33,725 nucleotides of DNA, from NCBI GenBank assembly GCA_938028745.1, contig CALIZL010000109.1, forward strand, positions 1 to 33,725, written 5' to 3'. Source of the stretch: an uncultured Prevotella sp. (GTDB taxonomy: Bacteria > Bacteroidota > Bacteroidia > Bacteroidales > Bacteroidaceae). The notes beneath the pieces are model-generated. The model was not told the DNA's origin, made no database searches, and saw only the letters and a program-made list of their open reading frames with translations. The translations under genes were made by a program, and so were the position numbers. Below, in pieces: positions 15,331 to 22,427 of the stretch; the stretch's first letter is position 1, and every line of letters starts with the position of its first letter.

Positions 15331-15619
15331 GTTTGGTTTTAAGTTTGAACGAGCCGCGCGGGCTTAGTCTTGGCTTAGTCTGCGTGGTTTGGCGTGTGCG
15401 TTAGCGTTCCTTTCTTCTTGGGCGGGGGTGGACTATGTGGCTGCCCTTTGCCCAAATTGTTGTTTAGAATAACCGTACGCGTTGCTTAGCCGTTCGTATG
15501 GGTTTATGTTTTTGTTATTGTTAATGTAAAATTGACTTTTGTTTTTATTGGAGAAAAAGAACCGCTGCGCGCCTTTGGCCGTTGCCAAGGACAAGGCTTT
15601 GGGCATACAGTTGCTTTTG

Positions 15620-15627
15620 CAAAGATA
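15620..15627 (-). promoter_or_regulatory. Promoter -7 box for pepT, with a leader of about 285 nt
   Basis: CAAAGATA on the plus strand gives TATCTTTG on the minus strand. A CAAA (minus TTTG) at 15651-15654 could be the -33 element, with a spacer of 23. No better box is seen between here and the pepT start at 15330. The leader (15331-15613) is non-coding as far as I can tell. It has T-rich runs near 15500-15550 and a G/C-rich block near 15570-15600, but no riboswitch I recognise. Confidence 0.5.
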
Positions 15628-15775
15628 CAAAATGTTTCAAAAAGGCGAAACAAAAGGGCAAAATCTTTTACGCGGAGTGGAGTGGAAGTAAATGATTTTT
15701 GAGTGATAAGGGGGAGTGGGGGCGGGTGGTTTGCTTGGTAAAAAACGACGTAGTGAAGTGCACGAATGCCATGTC

Positions 15776-15850
15776 AAAAGCGCCAAAAGGCGCGCACGAT
15801 GGGGCGAAACGACAATCGTTCGCCTGCAAAGCAAGTGTGTTAGGCGAACG
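15776..15850 (-). terminator. Two terminator-like hairpins downstream of the DUF3990 cassette
   Basis: First, in transcription order, CGTTCGCCT (15817-15825) and AGGCGAACG (15842-15850), a perfect 9-bp stem. Second, GCGCC (15780-15784) and GGCGC (15789-15793) around AAAA; on the minus strand this hairpin is followed directly by TTTTGACA, a reasonable terminator tail. The rest of the gap 15628-15775 holds nothing I can name. Confidence 0.6.
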
Positions 15851-15864
15851 TTCGGGCGTTCGTT

Positions 15865-16086
15865 CTATCCCATTTTCCCCGTTTTCAACTCGGTTTGCAG
15901 AAACGAGAACACATATCCTGGGCTTTGATAGTAAAGCTTTGAGGCATCGTTCATCAGCTTTTCGTATGTTTCGGAGTTTAAGACAAGCGTTAAAGCCTGT
16001 TCTATTGATAGGGTGTTGTCGTTGGCTATTAGCTGTTTTGCCAACTCTTTCACCAAAAAGCCTTTCATTTCTTCTTTCTCTGTCAT
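15865..16086 (-). CDS. Small helical protein, third gene of the DUF3791-DUF3990 cassette
   Basis: A 73-residue protein I cannot assign to a named family. It is predicted to be mostly helical: an acidic N-terminus (MTEKEEMKG), LVKELAKQLIAND, then SIEQALTLVLNSETYEKLM, then the aromatic stretch LYYQSPGYVFSFLQTELKTGKMG. No DNA-binding or catalytic motif is evident. The ATG overlaps the stop of the DUF3990 gene by four bases (ATGA), so it is probably translated in step with it. In a toxin-antitoxin reading it could be an antitoxin or accessory factor. This rests only on position and size. Confidence 0.72.
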   Translation of the reverse strand: MTEKEEMKGFLVKELAKQLIANDNTLSIEQALTLVLNSETYEKLMNDASKLYYQSPGYVFSFLQTELKTGKMG

Positions 16087-16562
16087 AGTCGTTTCAGGTG
16101 TTTAATGGCACGTTCTGTACCGAAATAATATTGAATGGTAACGCCTTTCATGAATTTTAGCTTTCTAATGAGTGTGGGCATGTCGATGTCGTGGTTGCTA
16201 AACCTCACTAATTGCAGGCCTACACGGTCGTTGGCGATGGGGCCAATAACAATATCGTAATCGTGTATGGGCGTGTTTGACGTGTTGTTTCTATTGGCGA
16301 GGATAAAATTTGCCCACTCTTCCGTGTAATCCTCGAAGGTTTTAACTTTTAGCTCGTTTGACGTGAGCAGTTTTTCGTCAAACTCATAACTCGCTATTAC
16401 GGGCGAACCTCCTAACAAAAGTGCACGTGTTTGGGCAAAGTCTTTGGCTTGTTCCAATTCGGCAGACAAGTAAAAGCCGCGCCCGAAATCTTTGCTGGGC
16501 TTAGACTTCGTGAGGTCTATCTCGCCAAAGTCGCTCGTTGTGCCGTGATAAAGCCTCATCAT
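16083..16562 (-). CDS. DUF3990 protein, ADP-ribosyltransferase-like (candidate toxin)
   Basis: A 159-residue protein. The N-terminus MRLYHGTTSDFGEIDL, then SKDFGRGFYLSAELEQAKDFAQ, matches DUF3990 and is the general layout of the ADP-ribosyltransferase fold. H6 (YHGT) and Y31 (GFYLS) fit the first two positions of an H-Y-[E/Q] active site. Near the C-terminus TIQYYFGTERAIKHL offers Q144 or E150 for the third. Substrate is unknown. The middle block HDYDIVIGPIANDRVG (100-115) is also typical of this family. It overlaps its neighbours on both sides by ATGA junctions, placing it in a tight three-gene operon. Family recognition is from memory. A toxin function is inference from the fold and the flanking small genes. 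Confidence 0.82.
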   Translation of the reverse strand: MMRLYHGTTSDFGEIDLTKSKPSKDFGRGFYLSAELEQAKDFAQTRALLLGGSPVIASYEFDEKLLTSNELKVKTFEDYTEEWANFILANRNNTSNTPIHDYDIVIGPIANDRVGLQLVRFSNHDIDMPTLIRKLKFMKGVTIQYYFGTERAIKHLKRL

Positions 16563-16780
16563 AACACCCCTCCCATTCTGCGACAGTACTGCGAAAGCTC
16601 ATCTACCATTGTGCTAAACGATTGTGTATGGGCATAGCCATAGTGCTTGTCAATGAAGTCGATGGCCTTAAACCGCTGCAAATAGCCAAAGGCCTGTTTC
16701 ATTGTTAGGTCGTACTTCTTCCCAAATTCATAGATGAAGTAGACTATCCATTCTAGTTTCTCTTCCGTGCTATATTCCAT
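16559..16780 (-). CDS. DUF3791 small protein (candidate antitoxin, first gene of cassette)
   Basis: A 73-residue protein with the DUF3791 pattern: EEKLEWIVYFIYEFGKKY, then LTMKQAFGYLQRFKAIDFIDKHYG, then HTQSFSTMVDELSQYCRRMGG. All-helical by appearance, no membrane segment. The gene leads the operon, and its TGA overlaps the DUF3990 start. Small helical DUF3791 proteins are, to my knowledge, often found next to DUF3990 genes, which supports a functional pair. The predicted transcription start is about 110 bases upstream, leaving a leader that contains a perfect inverted repeat. Direct evidence of antitoxin activity is lacking. Confidence 0.8.
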   Translation of the reverse strand: MEYSTEEKLEWIVYFIYEFGKKYDLTMKQAFGYLQRFKAIDFIDKHYGYAHTQSFSTMVDELSQYCRRMGGVL

Positions 16781-16854
16781 ATTCCACTCCTTATATAATA
16801 TAGGGCATACCGCTTATTTCTATATGTTAGATTGCGAATACCACACCTTAATAG

Positions 16855-16887
16855 GGCGATGTGCTGATAAACAGCTTGCACATCGCC
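16855..16887 (-). promoter_or_regulatory. Perfect 10-bp inverted repeat in the leader of the DUF3791-DUF3990 operon
   Basis: GGCGATGTGC (16855-16864) and GCACATCGCC (16878-16887), with a 13-base spacer. It starts about 5 bases into the predicted transcript and ends about 75 bases before the first ATG. It could be an operator for autoregulation or a 5'-terminal RNA stem-loop. The sequence alone does not decide. Confidence 0.65.
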
Positions 16888-16898
16888 TACTTCGATTA

Positions 16899-16929
16899 CA
16901 AAAATAGGAAAATAATGTGAGGAAACCAA
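16899..16929 (-). promoter_or_regulatory. Promoter of the DUF3791-DUF3990 operon
   Basis: Minus-strand -7 box TATTTTTG (plus CAAAAATA at 16899-16906) and a TTGG (plus CCAA at 16926-16929) acting as the -33 element, with a 19-base spacer, which is the preferred Bacteroidetes spacing. Confidence 0.6.
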
Positions 16930-17005
16930 GTTGTAAAGTAGAGAAATTTCGTATTTATGAATGAGGATAAACAAAAAAGAGGAACGCTCTCGCATTCCCC
17001 TTTTG

Positions 17006-17079
17006 TGACCCCGGCGGGATTCAAACCCACGACTTCAGGAACCGGAATCCTGCGTTCTATTCAGCTGAACTACGAGGCC
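17006..17079 (-). tRNA. tRNA-Arg (anticodon CCG)
   Basis: The minus strand folds into a full cloverleaf. The acceptor is GGCCTCG with CGGGGTC (two G-U pairs) and discriminator A. The D arm is GTTC..GAAC with AGCTGAATA in the loop. The anticodon stem CAGGA/TCCTG has the loop TTCCGGT, giving anticodon CCG, which reads the Arg codon CGG. The T arm is GTGGG TTTGAAT CCCGC. The 3' CCA is not encoded. Nothing else is seen between the cassette promoter and the asnA promoter. Confidence 0.95.
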
Positions 17080-17330
17080 TTTGTTGTTTATTGCGATGCA
17101 AAAGTAAGCATTTTTGTTGGTTTGAGCAAATGTGGCGCAACGAAATATGTGGTTTTGAACCACCCTAACTTTATGTGAGGATGGTAAAGGGGAGGGGCAG
17201 GTTGTAGCGGAAACGAAGAAAGCGTGAGCTGCGCATGGGCTTTATGGTGTACGCTAAAAGACCAATGTTGGTGACTAAATGATGTGTAAATGCTTTATTT
17301 AACATCAAATTGTGATATTCTTTTCCGTGT

Positions 17331-17363
17331 TTTGCCCATTTGTTGTTTATTTTGCTACCTTTG
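17331..17363 (+). promoter_or_regulatory. Promoter of asnA
   Basis: TTTG at 17331-17334 and TACCTTTG at 17356-17363 with a 21-base spacer. It lies between an upstream in-frame ATG (17340) and the ATG at 17388, so it fixes the latter as the start. Confidence 0.75.
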
Positions 17364-17387
17364 TACAGCAAAATAACATTTCGACCT

Positions 17388-18425
17388 ATGAGCACATTGA
17401 TACGGCCAGAACATTACCATGCCCTACTTGACAAGGTGAGAACAGAACAGGCAATAAAGCTGATTAAGGACTTCTTTCAGCAAAATCTCTCCACCGAATT
17501 GCGCTTGCGCCGAGTTACGGCACCGCTTTTCGTGATGCAAGGATTGGGCATTAACGACGATCTTAACGGCATCGAACGCCCCGTTACGTTCCCCATAAAG
17601 GACTTGGGAGACGCGCGAGCCGAGGTTGTGCATTCGTTGGCCAAGTGGAAACGCCTAACATTGGCCGAATATAAGATTAAACCAGGCTACGGCATTTACA
17701 CGGATATGAACGCCATTCGCGCCGACGAAGAGTTGGATAACCTGCATTCGCTGTATGTAGACCAGTGGGATTGGGAGATGGTTATCACGCCCGAACAGCG
17801 CACGCTCAGCTTTCTTAAACAGACTGTGCGCCGTATATACGCGGCGATATTGCGCACCGAGTATCTCACTTGCGAAACCTATCCTGCCATGCAGCCTTTC
17901 TTGCCGCCCGAAATACACTTTGTGCATAGCGAAGAATTGTTGCAAATGTACCCCCACCTTACGCCGAAAGAGCGCGAAGACGCCATTTGCGAGAAATATG
18001 GGGCGGTGTTTATCATTGGCATTGGCGGTAAATTGAGCAATGGCACGCAGCACGACGGCCGCGCACCCGACTATGATGATTGGTCGACATTGGCAGAAGA
18101 CGGCCACGTGGGTCTTAATGGCGACATCTTAATATGGTATCCCGTGTTGGGACGTTCGGTAGAGTTGTCGTCGATGGGTATTCGTGTCAATGCAGATGCC
18201 TTATTGCGCCAGTTAGAAATGACGGGGCAACAGAGTCGTGCTGAATTGTATTTCCATCGTCAGCTGCTGTCGGGCAAACTGCCTTTGTGCATCGGTGGGG
18301 GTATCGGACAAAGCCGCTTGTGCATGGTGTTGTTGCAGAAAGCACACGTGGGCGAGATACAAGCTAGCATTTGGAGCGACGAAATGCGAGCCGAATGCCA
18401 TGCCGCAGGCATGCCGTTGATATAG
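17388..18425 (+). CDS. asnA: Aspartate--ammonia ligase AsnA
   Basis: A 345-residue ATP-dependent asparagine synthetase that uses ammonia; homologous to class II aminoacyl-tRNA synthetase cores. The start at 17388 gives MSTLIRPEHYHALL, preferred over ATG 17340 because the promoter -7 box lies between them and because the extra 16 residues are hydrophobic and atypical. Landmarks: GINDDLNGIERPVTF (residues about 54-68), YTDMNAIR, YVDQWDWE, KYGAVFIIGIG, the LSSMGIRV block, and the motif-3-like GGGIGQSRL (303-311) that binds ATP. The length is close to E. coli AsnA (330). It forms its own transcription unit. A MITE-like element begins immediately after the stop codon. Confidence 0.96.
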   Translation: MSTLIRPEHYHALLDKVRTEQAIKLIKDFFQQNLSTELRLRRVTAPLFVMQGLGINDDLNGIERPVTFPIKDLGDARAEVVHSLAKWKRLTLAEYKIKPGYGIYTDMNAIRADEELDNLHSLYVDQWDWEMVITPEQRTLSFLKQTVRRIYAAILRTEYLTCETYPAMQPFLPPEIHFVHSEELLQMYPHLTPKEREDAICEKYGAVFIIGIGGKLSNGTQHDGRAPDYDDWSTLAEDGHVGLNGDILIWYPVLGRSVELSSMGIRVNADALLRQLEMTGQQSRAELYFHRQLLSGKLPLCIGGGIGQSRLCMVLLQKAHVGEIQASIWSDEMRAECHAAGMPLI

Positions 18426-18426
18426 G

Positions 18427-18755
18427 CATGTTCTAAAAATTCCCCGCAAAGGTTCAATTGATGTTCCTTGTATTGCTCTTCACTGTCTTTTTGCTTTTAT
18501 CTGGCATCTTTCGCTTACTCTTTCAGAAAGCATGGTTCACTATGCTCCTTCAAGAAGTAAGCAAAACCTGCTCAGCTAAAAGCTAAAAATACAGCAAAGG
18601 TAATTTTTAGCACCTGCCTATGGAATAAACTTTAAATTGGAGTGTGACCCATAGCTTTATGGCGTGCGTTTATCGGCATGTAAGTTCAAAATAAAGATGG
18701 TGAAGGGCGAACTAAAAAGCAAAAAAGAACATAAGCGTGGCATTTTTAGAACATG
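18427..18755. mobile_element. MITE-like element or insertion-sequence remnant with perfect 14-bp inverted ends
   Basis: CATGTTCTAAAAAT (18427-18440) is repeated in inverse as ATTTTTAGAACATG (18742-18755). The ends bound an A/T-rich segment of 329 bp with no long open frame, starting two bases after the asnA stop. Inside is a perfect minus-strand -7 box TACCTTTG (plus CAAAGGTA, 18595-18602) with no gene of its own that I can support; the two small frames downstream of it encode under 20 residues each. No target-site duplication is obvious. It could be a MITE mobilised by an IS elsewhere, a decayed IS, or a chance terminator-sized inverted repeat. The stretch at 18756-18851 holds nothing I recognise. 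Confidence 0.5.
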
Positions 18756-18851
18756 AATTAAGTGAGAACCTGGGGCTTGAACTTTGTACAGACTCACTCA
18801 CAGCTTCACAAGCTCATTTACTTATCCGTTCAAAAACGCATCCGCCCAAAG

Positions 18852-19550
18852 GTTAAATTGCTGTTTTTATTTTTACAATACGGCTCTAATTTTCACTTCG
18901 TTCTAGCGAAAAAATGGCTTAAAAAGTAGGTAAATGGCTACTATTTCTAGTCTGTCATTCCTTACTTTTTGTCAATATTCAAGAGAAGAACCTGCATTTT
19001 GCACCATATAGCCTTTCTATTTTGCTTGCCAGCTCATTATTTTTTATGCCCAATTACCCGCTTTTAGCCTCCAAAAACCTACTTTTTAGGGGTTGTTTTG
19101 GCCTTTTCTGCCCTGTGTTTCATGCCACTAAGAGGTTATATTTATACCATTGCGGTGTGTTTTTATGCTTTTCGTTTCGCGTTTCGAAGCATTTTGAACT
19201 GCATTTAGCACCATTTTACCTTGCATTTAGCATCAAAACGCAAGGCATTTTGCACCAAAACGCACTGCGTTTAGCACCAAAATGCACTGCGTTTTGTACC
19301 AAAATGCAGTGCGTTTTGCTGCAAATAGCCCAAAAACGGGTGCAAAGACCGTCTCTTTTAAATAAAAATTCATTTTACCCACCTTTGCAACTAACCCCTT
19401 TTTGCATCAAAACCAACCTTCGCGAGAATCGATTTTTTGCGGCAAGGTTGGCGATAGGTGGAGAAAAAGGGCTCTTTTTGTGTTAAATTTCTGCCGAAAA
19501 CTAGACAATACGGATGGTGTTGCATGCACGCACGTGGGCAACGGCCACAG
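18852..19550 (-). repeat. Dispersed non-coding element of about 690 bp, copy 2 (inverted relative to copy 1)
   Basis: The reverse complement aligns from end to end with 4430-5122, with the same landmarks in the same order and a similar total length. The best conserved parts are around AATCGATTCTCGCGAAGG, ATGAATTTTTATTTAAA, the 22-bp array, AGCGGGTAATTGGGCATAAA with TAATGAG, and TTTCGCTAGAACG. Edges are approximate. The open frame that crosses it on the plus strand (19022-19486) has no counterpart in copy 1 and is taken as spurious. It lies between convergent asnA and dnaX. Confidence 0.85.
19168..19321 (-). repeat. 22-bp tandem array, seven units, inside dispersed element copy 2
   Basis: Seven 22-bp units without indels, on the minus strand from 19321 down to 19168. 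Read that way the central units are GTGCTAAACGCAGTGCGTTTTG-like, and the last unit (CTTCGAAACGCG...) is the most diverged, as in copy 1. Both copies have the same unit number, the same preceding word (GCTATTTG) and the same following word (CATAAAAA). Confidence 0.88.
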
Positions 19551-19928
19551 ATAGCGCGTACGCTTACAACCGCCAGTGCGAGCGGTTGCAGGGCATGCTG
19601 CACACATCAACGGAGGCAATATCATGGAAACGTGCAAGTAGCACGCCATTGGCAGCTAGTTTTCAACTTGTAGAGAAAGGTATTGAAAGTTTTCCGTTCG
19701 ATCGTGGTTTGAGGCATAATCACTTTTTGCCAAAGACAAATGGGGCGGGATTTTAGATTATATCGTATCTTTGTGCAGTACTTTGCAAATGGATAGGGGT
19801 GCTTATCTTGGTTTTACTGCACAAAGATGATAAGCCCCCTCTCAACTTATAGAAAGATTAAAAGTCAAGCGGATTTCAGTAAGAATGAAGTTTGGTTACG
19901 GCGTGTTTGCGATGTCGATGCCCACAAC
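19551..19928. other. Non-coding gap upstream of the dnaX 3' end
   Basis: No gene is seen. One small hairpin, CAACCGC (19567-19573) with GCGGTTG (19582-19588), is present. The stretch 19690-19880 is unremarkable and no clear dnaX terminator is visible. Confidence 0.45.
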
Positions 19929-21755
19929 TTAGGCCAATTCCAGCCCCAACGCATTGCGCAGATTGTCGATTGCGGGATTGGCTTTAAGCATGTTTTCGTA
20001 TATTTCTTTTTTAGAAAGGATGCGTTTCATCTCCTCAACCTTGGCCAGTCGGATGTGAAGTTGCAGTTGCCCATTGTGCAAATGCTTGGCCAGTCCGCCC
20101 TCAATTCGTTTCTTAATGTTGTTAACCTCTTCCAACACAATCTCGTTATCGGCCAACACTTCTATGTTGGGGAATTGGGTGATGCGCGGCGACATGTTCT
20201 TCATCCTCGTTGCAATGGCAATCATGGCTTGCGGCATGCGGTTACAAAGCGCCATCCATTGCAGTTCAAGCTCTTCTTGCGAGAACACATGGTTCTCTTC
20301 CTTATTCGTAATCTCGTCTTCTTTAACTTGTCCAACCTTTTCGGGACCCCGTTTAAGGTCGGCAAACGACGTGCCCACCTTGCCCAATTTAAGCTTTCCG
20401 ATGGGCATGGCCGTTCGTTGCGTAGTTGTTTCAGGCTCGTTCGCCTTAGGTGTTTCAACGGCAGGCTGTGTGGGATAGGGCGTTGTTTTCGCCTCGTTGG
20501 TGTTGGCCAATGCCGTTGCGGTGCGCGTTGCCACGGTTGTGCGCACCAAAGGTTTGTCCCCACCGACCACCTGTTGAGCCGGTTTAGGTTGGGGAGTGGC
20601 AAGTTTTCTGAACAGGGATTTCAATCTCTTGGGGCTACGCCCCGCGGCCGGTTCGTCTTCGGGCTGCGTTATCTGCGCCACTTGTATCAGCGTAAGCTCG
20701 GCCAATAGGCGTTTGTTGCTGCTTGCGCGATAGTGAATGTCGCATTGGTTCATAACCTGCAAGGCCTTATAAAGAAACTTCGTGGGGCATTTTTGCGCCT
20801 GTTCCTTAAAGCGTTCGCGTTGGCGCGCGCTAACTTCCAGCAGTGGCAGGGTGCTTTCGTCTTTTGCCATCAGCACATTGCGCACATGCGTGGCCAATCC
20901 GTTAACAAGATTGCCTGCATCAAAGCCTTTGGCAATGATGTCGTTAACAAGTACCATGATGTCGCTCACCTTGTTTTGCACGGCCAAGTCGATAATGTTG
21001 AAATAGTTGTCGCTATCCAGCACGTTAAGGTCGGCAATAACGCTGTTGTATGTAAGGTTGCCTTGTGCAAAGCTAGCTGCTTGGTCGAAGATGGAAAGCG
21101 CATCGCGCATACCGCCGTCGGCTTTCTCGGCAATTACGGCCAAAGCCTCCTCTTCGTAGGCAATTCCTTCGTTCTCGGCCACACGTTTAAGGTGGTCGAT
21201 GATGCCAGGAACGGTCATCCGTTCAAAGTCGTAGATTTGGCAACGCGACAGGATGGTGGGCAAAATCTTGTGTTTCTCGGTTGTGGCCAAGATGAAAATG
21301 ACGTGTGCGGGCGGCTCTTCCAGTGTTTTAAGGAAGGCATTAAAGGCCGCAGTGGAAAGCATGTGCACCTCGTCGATGATGAAAACCTTATATTTTCCCA
21401 CCTGCGGAGGGATGCGCGTTTGGTCCATCAGCGTCTTAATGTTCTCAACCGAGTTGTTGCTGGCCGCGTCTAGCTCGAAGATGTTGTACGAACGTTGGTC
21501 GTTAAAGGCCTGGCAGCTTTCGCAATGGTTGCATGCCTCGCCCATTTCGGTGGGCGTAAGGCAGTTGATGGCCTTGGCAAAAATGCGCGCGCAAGTGGTT
21601 TTACCCACCCCTCGTGGACCGCAAAAGAGGTATGCGTGCGCCAACTTTCCGCTTTTAACCGCGTTTTTCAGCGTGGTGGTAAGGGCAGATTGGCCCACCA
21701 CCGAGTCGAAAGACACGGGTCGGTATTTGCGCGCCGATACGATATATTCTCCCAT
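19929..21755 (-). CDS. dnaX: DNA polymerase III subunit gamma/tau
   Basis: A 608-residue clamp-loader ATPase. Start at ATG 21755 (MGEYIVSARKYRPVSFDSVVGQ, the normal DnaX N-terminus). An in-frame ATG at 21860 is rejected because it lies upstream of the -7 box. Walker A GPRGVGKT (46-53), the zinc-binding cysteines C65, C75, C78 and C81, Walker B DEVH (128-131) and the SRC sensor motif (170-172) are present, followed by domain III and a proline- and threonine-rich linker (about 390-460). The C-terminal third is the tau-specific region, ending ALGLELA. No E. coli-like slippery site is seen at a position that would make a gamma form. It is monocistronic on the minus strand. Confidence 0.97.
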   Translation of the reverse strand: MGEYIVSARKYRPVSFDSVVGQSALTTTLKNAVKSGKLAHAYLFCGPRGVGKTTCARIFAKAINCLTPTEMGEACNHCESCQAFNDQRSYNIFELDAASNNSVENIKTLMDQTRIPPQVGKYKVFIIDEVHMLSTAAFNAFLKTLEEPPAHVIFILATTEKHKILPTILSRCQIYDFERMTVPGIIDHLKRVAENEGIAYEEEALAVIAEKADGGMRDALSIFDQAASFAQGNLTYNSVIADLNVLDSDNYFNIIDLAVQNKVSDIMVLVNDIIAKGFDAGNLVNGLATHVRNVLMAKDESTLPLLEVSARQRERFKEQAQKCPTKFLYKALQVMNQCDIHYRASSNKRLLAELTLIQVAQITQPEDEPAAGRSPKRLKSLFRKLATPQPKPAQQVVGGDKPLVRTTVATRTATALANTNEAKTTPYPTQPAVETPKANEPETTTQRTAMPIGKLKLGKVGTSFADLKRGPEKVGQVKEDEITNKEENHVFSQEELELQWMALCNRMPQAMIAIATRMKNMSPRITQFPNIEVLADNEIVLEEVNNIKKRIEGGLAKHLHNGQLQLHIRLAKVEEMKRILSKKEIYENMLKANPAIDNLRNALGLELA

Positions 21756-21847
21756 AAATGCTGTATTGTGTTCCGTTTTATGTGTTTGGTTTGGCGTTGG
21801 GAGGCATGTCCCTCGCCGTATGGGTGTGTTGTTTTTACCCCGTTTTG

Positions 21848-21855
21848 CAAAGTTA
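21848..21855 (-). promoter_or_regulatory. Promoter -7 box of dnaX
   Basis: CAAAGTTA on the plus strand gives TAACTTTG on the minus strand, 92 bases upstream of ATG 21755. No clear -33 element. The gap up to 22060 holds junction words (TGACAAGTTTACAAGTTAAC, TTTTCACCCTTTCACC) only. Confidence 0.6.
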
Positions 21856-22060
21856 CGCATTATTTTTGGCTTTTCTTTTGGTTCACGCTTTTTTGTTTAG
21901 TGACAAGTTTACAAGTTAACGATTTGACAAGTTTGTAGGCGCAGCCATCTTTTCACCCTTTCACCTTTTCACCTTTTCCCCTCGCGCCTAATCGTCGTTA
22001 GTTTTGCATTAATTGTGCAATAAGTGTGCTTGTAGTGCATGGCGATTGAAAAAAAAGTTG

Positions 22061-22068
22061 TAAGTTTG
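22061..22068 (+). promoter_or_regulatory. Promoter -7 box of the FtsB/DivIC-like operon
   Basis: TAAGTTTG matches TAnnTTTG, 20 bases before the ATG at 22089. No good -33 element at the expected distance. Confidence 0.5.
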
Positions 22069-22088
22069 CAGCGGATAATAAGCCTCTA

Positions 22089-22427
22089 ATGAACAGCAAA
22101 TGGAATGAAGTGGGCAGAATGCTTAACCATTATCGCTACCTTATCGTAGTGGTGGTGGGCGTGCTTATCGTCGGTTTCCTCGACGATAACAGCTTTATGC
22201 ACCGTTTGGAGTACGAAATTCAAGTAAGCGACTTAAAAAAACAAATAAAGGAATATAATGAACGCCACAGCACCGACACGGAACGGCTTCGCCAACTAAA
22301 ACGCGACCCAAAGGCCATTGAGAAGATTGCGCGTGAGCGCTACTTTATGAAAGCCGACGATGAAGACATCTATGTGCTGAGCGATGACGAGAAACCTACA
22401 CAACAACAAGATGAAACAACTGAATAA
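22089..22427 (+). CDS. Septum formation initiator family protein (FtsB/DivIC-like)
   Basis: A 112-residue bitopic membrane protein. A short cytoplasmic start (MNSKWNEVGRMLNHYR) is followed by one transmembrane helix (about residues 17-30), then a charged coiled coil (LEYEIQVSDLKKQIKEYNERH, about 39-60), and the conserved tail block RDPKAIEKIARERYFMK with a final acidic stretch. This is the size and arrangement of FtsB/DivIC, which forms part of the FtsQLB divisome complex at the septum. Its 3' end overlaps the next gene by 17 bases, so the two are cotranscribed. Confidence 0.88.
   Translation: MNSKWNEVGRMLNHYRYLIVVVVGVLIVGFLDDNSFMHRLEYEIQVSDLKKQIKEYNERHSTDTERLRQLKRDPKAIEKIARERYFMKADDEDIYVLSDDEKPTQQQDETTE

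Noticed and set aside
15433..15630. A 65-codon minus-strand frame upstream of pepT
   Set aside because: Its start lies upstream of the pepT -7 box, so the predicted transcript would not contain it, and the peptide shows no family features.
15865..17079. A tRNA-bounded integrated island containing the DUF3990 cassette
   Set aside because: No integrase and no repeat of the tRNA 3' end was found on the far side of the cassette.
16957..17178. A 73-codon plus-strand frame
   Set aside because: It crosses the tRNA-Arg gene on the other strand and has no recognisable product.
19022..19486. A 154-codon open frame on the plus strand
   Set aside because: It runs across the dispersed element and its 22-bp array; copy 1 of the element has no equivalent frame. 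The protein is repeat-derived (runs such as APKCTAFCTKMQ). Probably a spurious gene of the kind that automatic annotation produces.
20004..20012. A-rich slippery run in dnaX that could yield a gamma form
   Set aside because: The run (T AAA AAA G on the coding strand) is within about 30 codons of the C-terminus and not in the E. coli frameshift phase; slipping there would not produce a gamma-like product.
19827..20708. A long plus-strand open frame (293 codons) opposite dnaX
   Set aside because: Antisense shadow of a clearly real dnaX reading frame, with a composition typical of reversed coding sequence.
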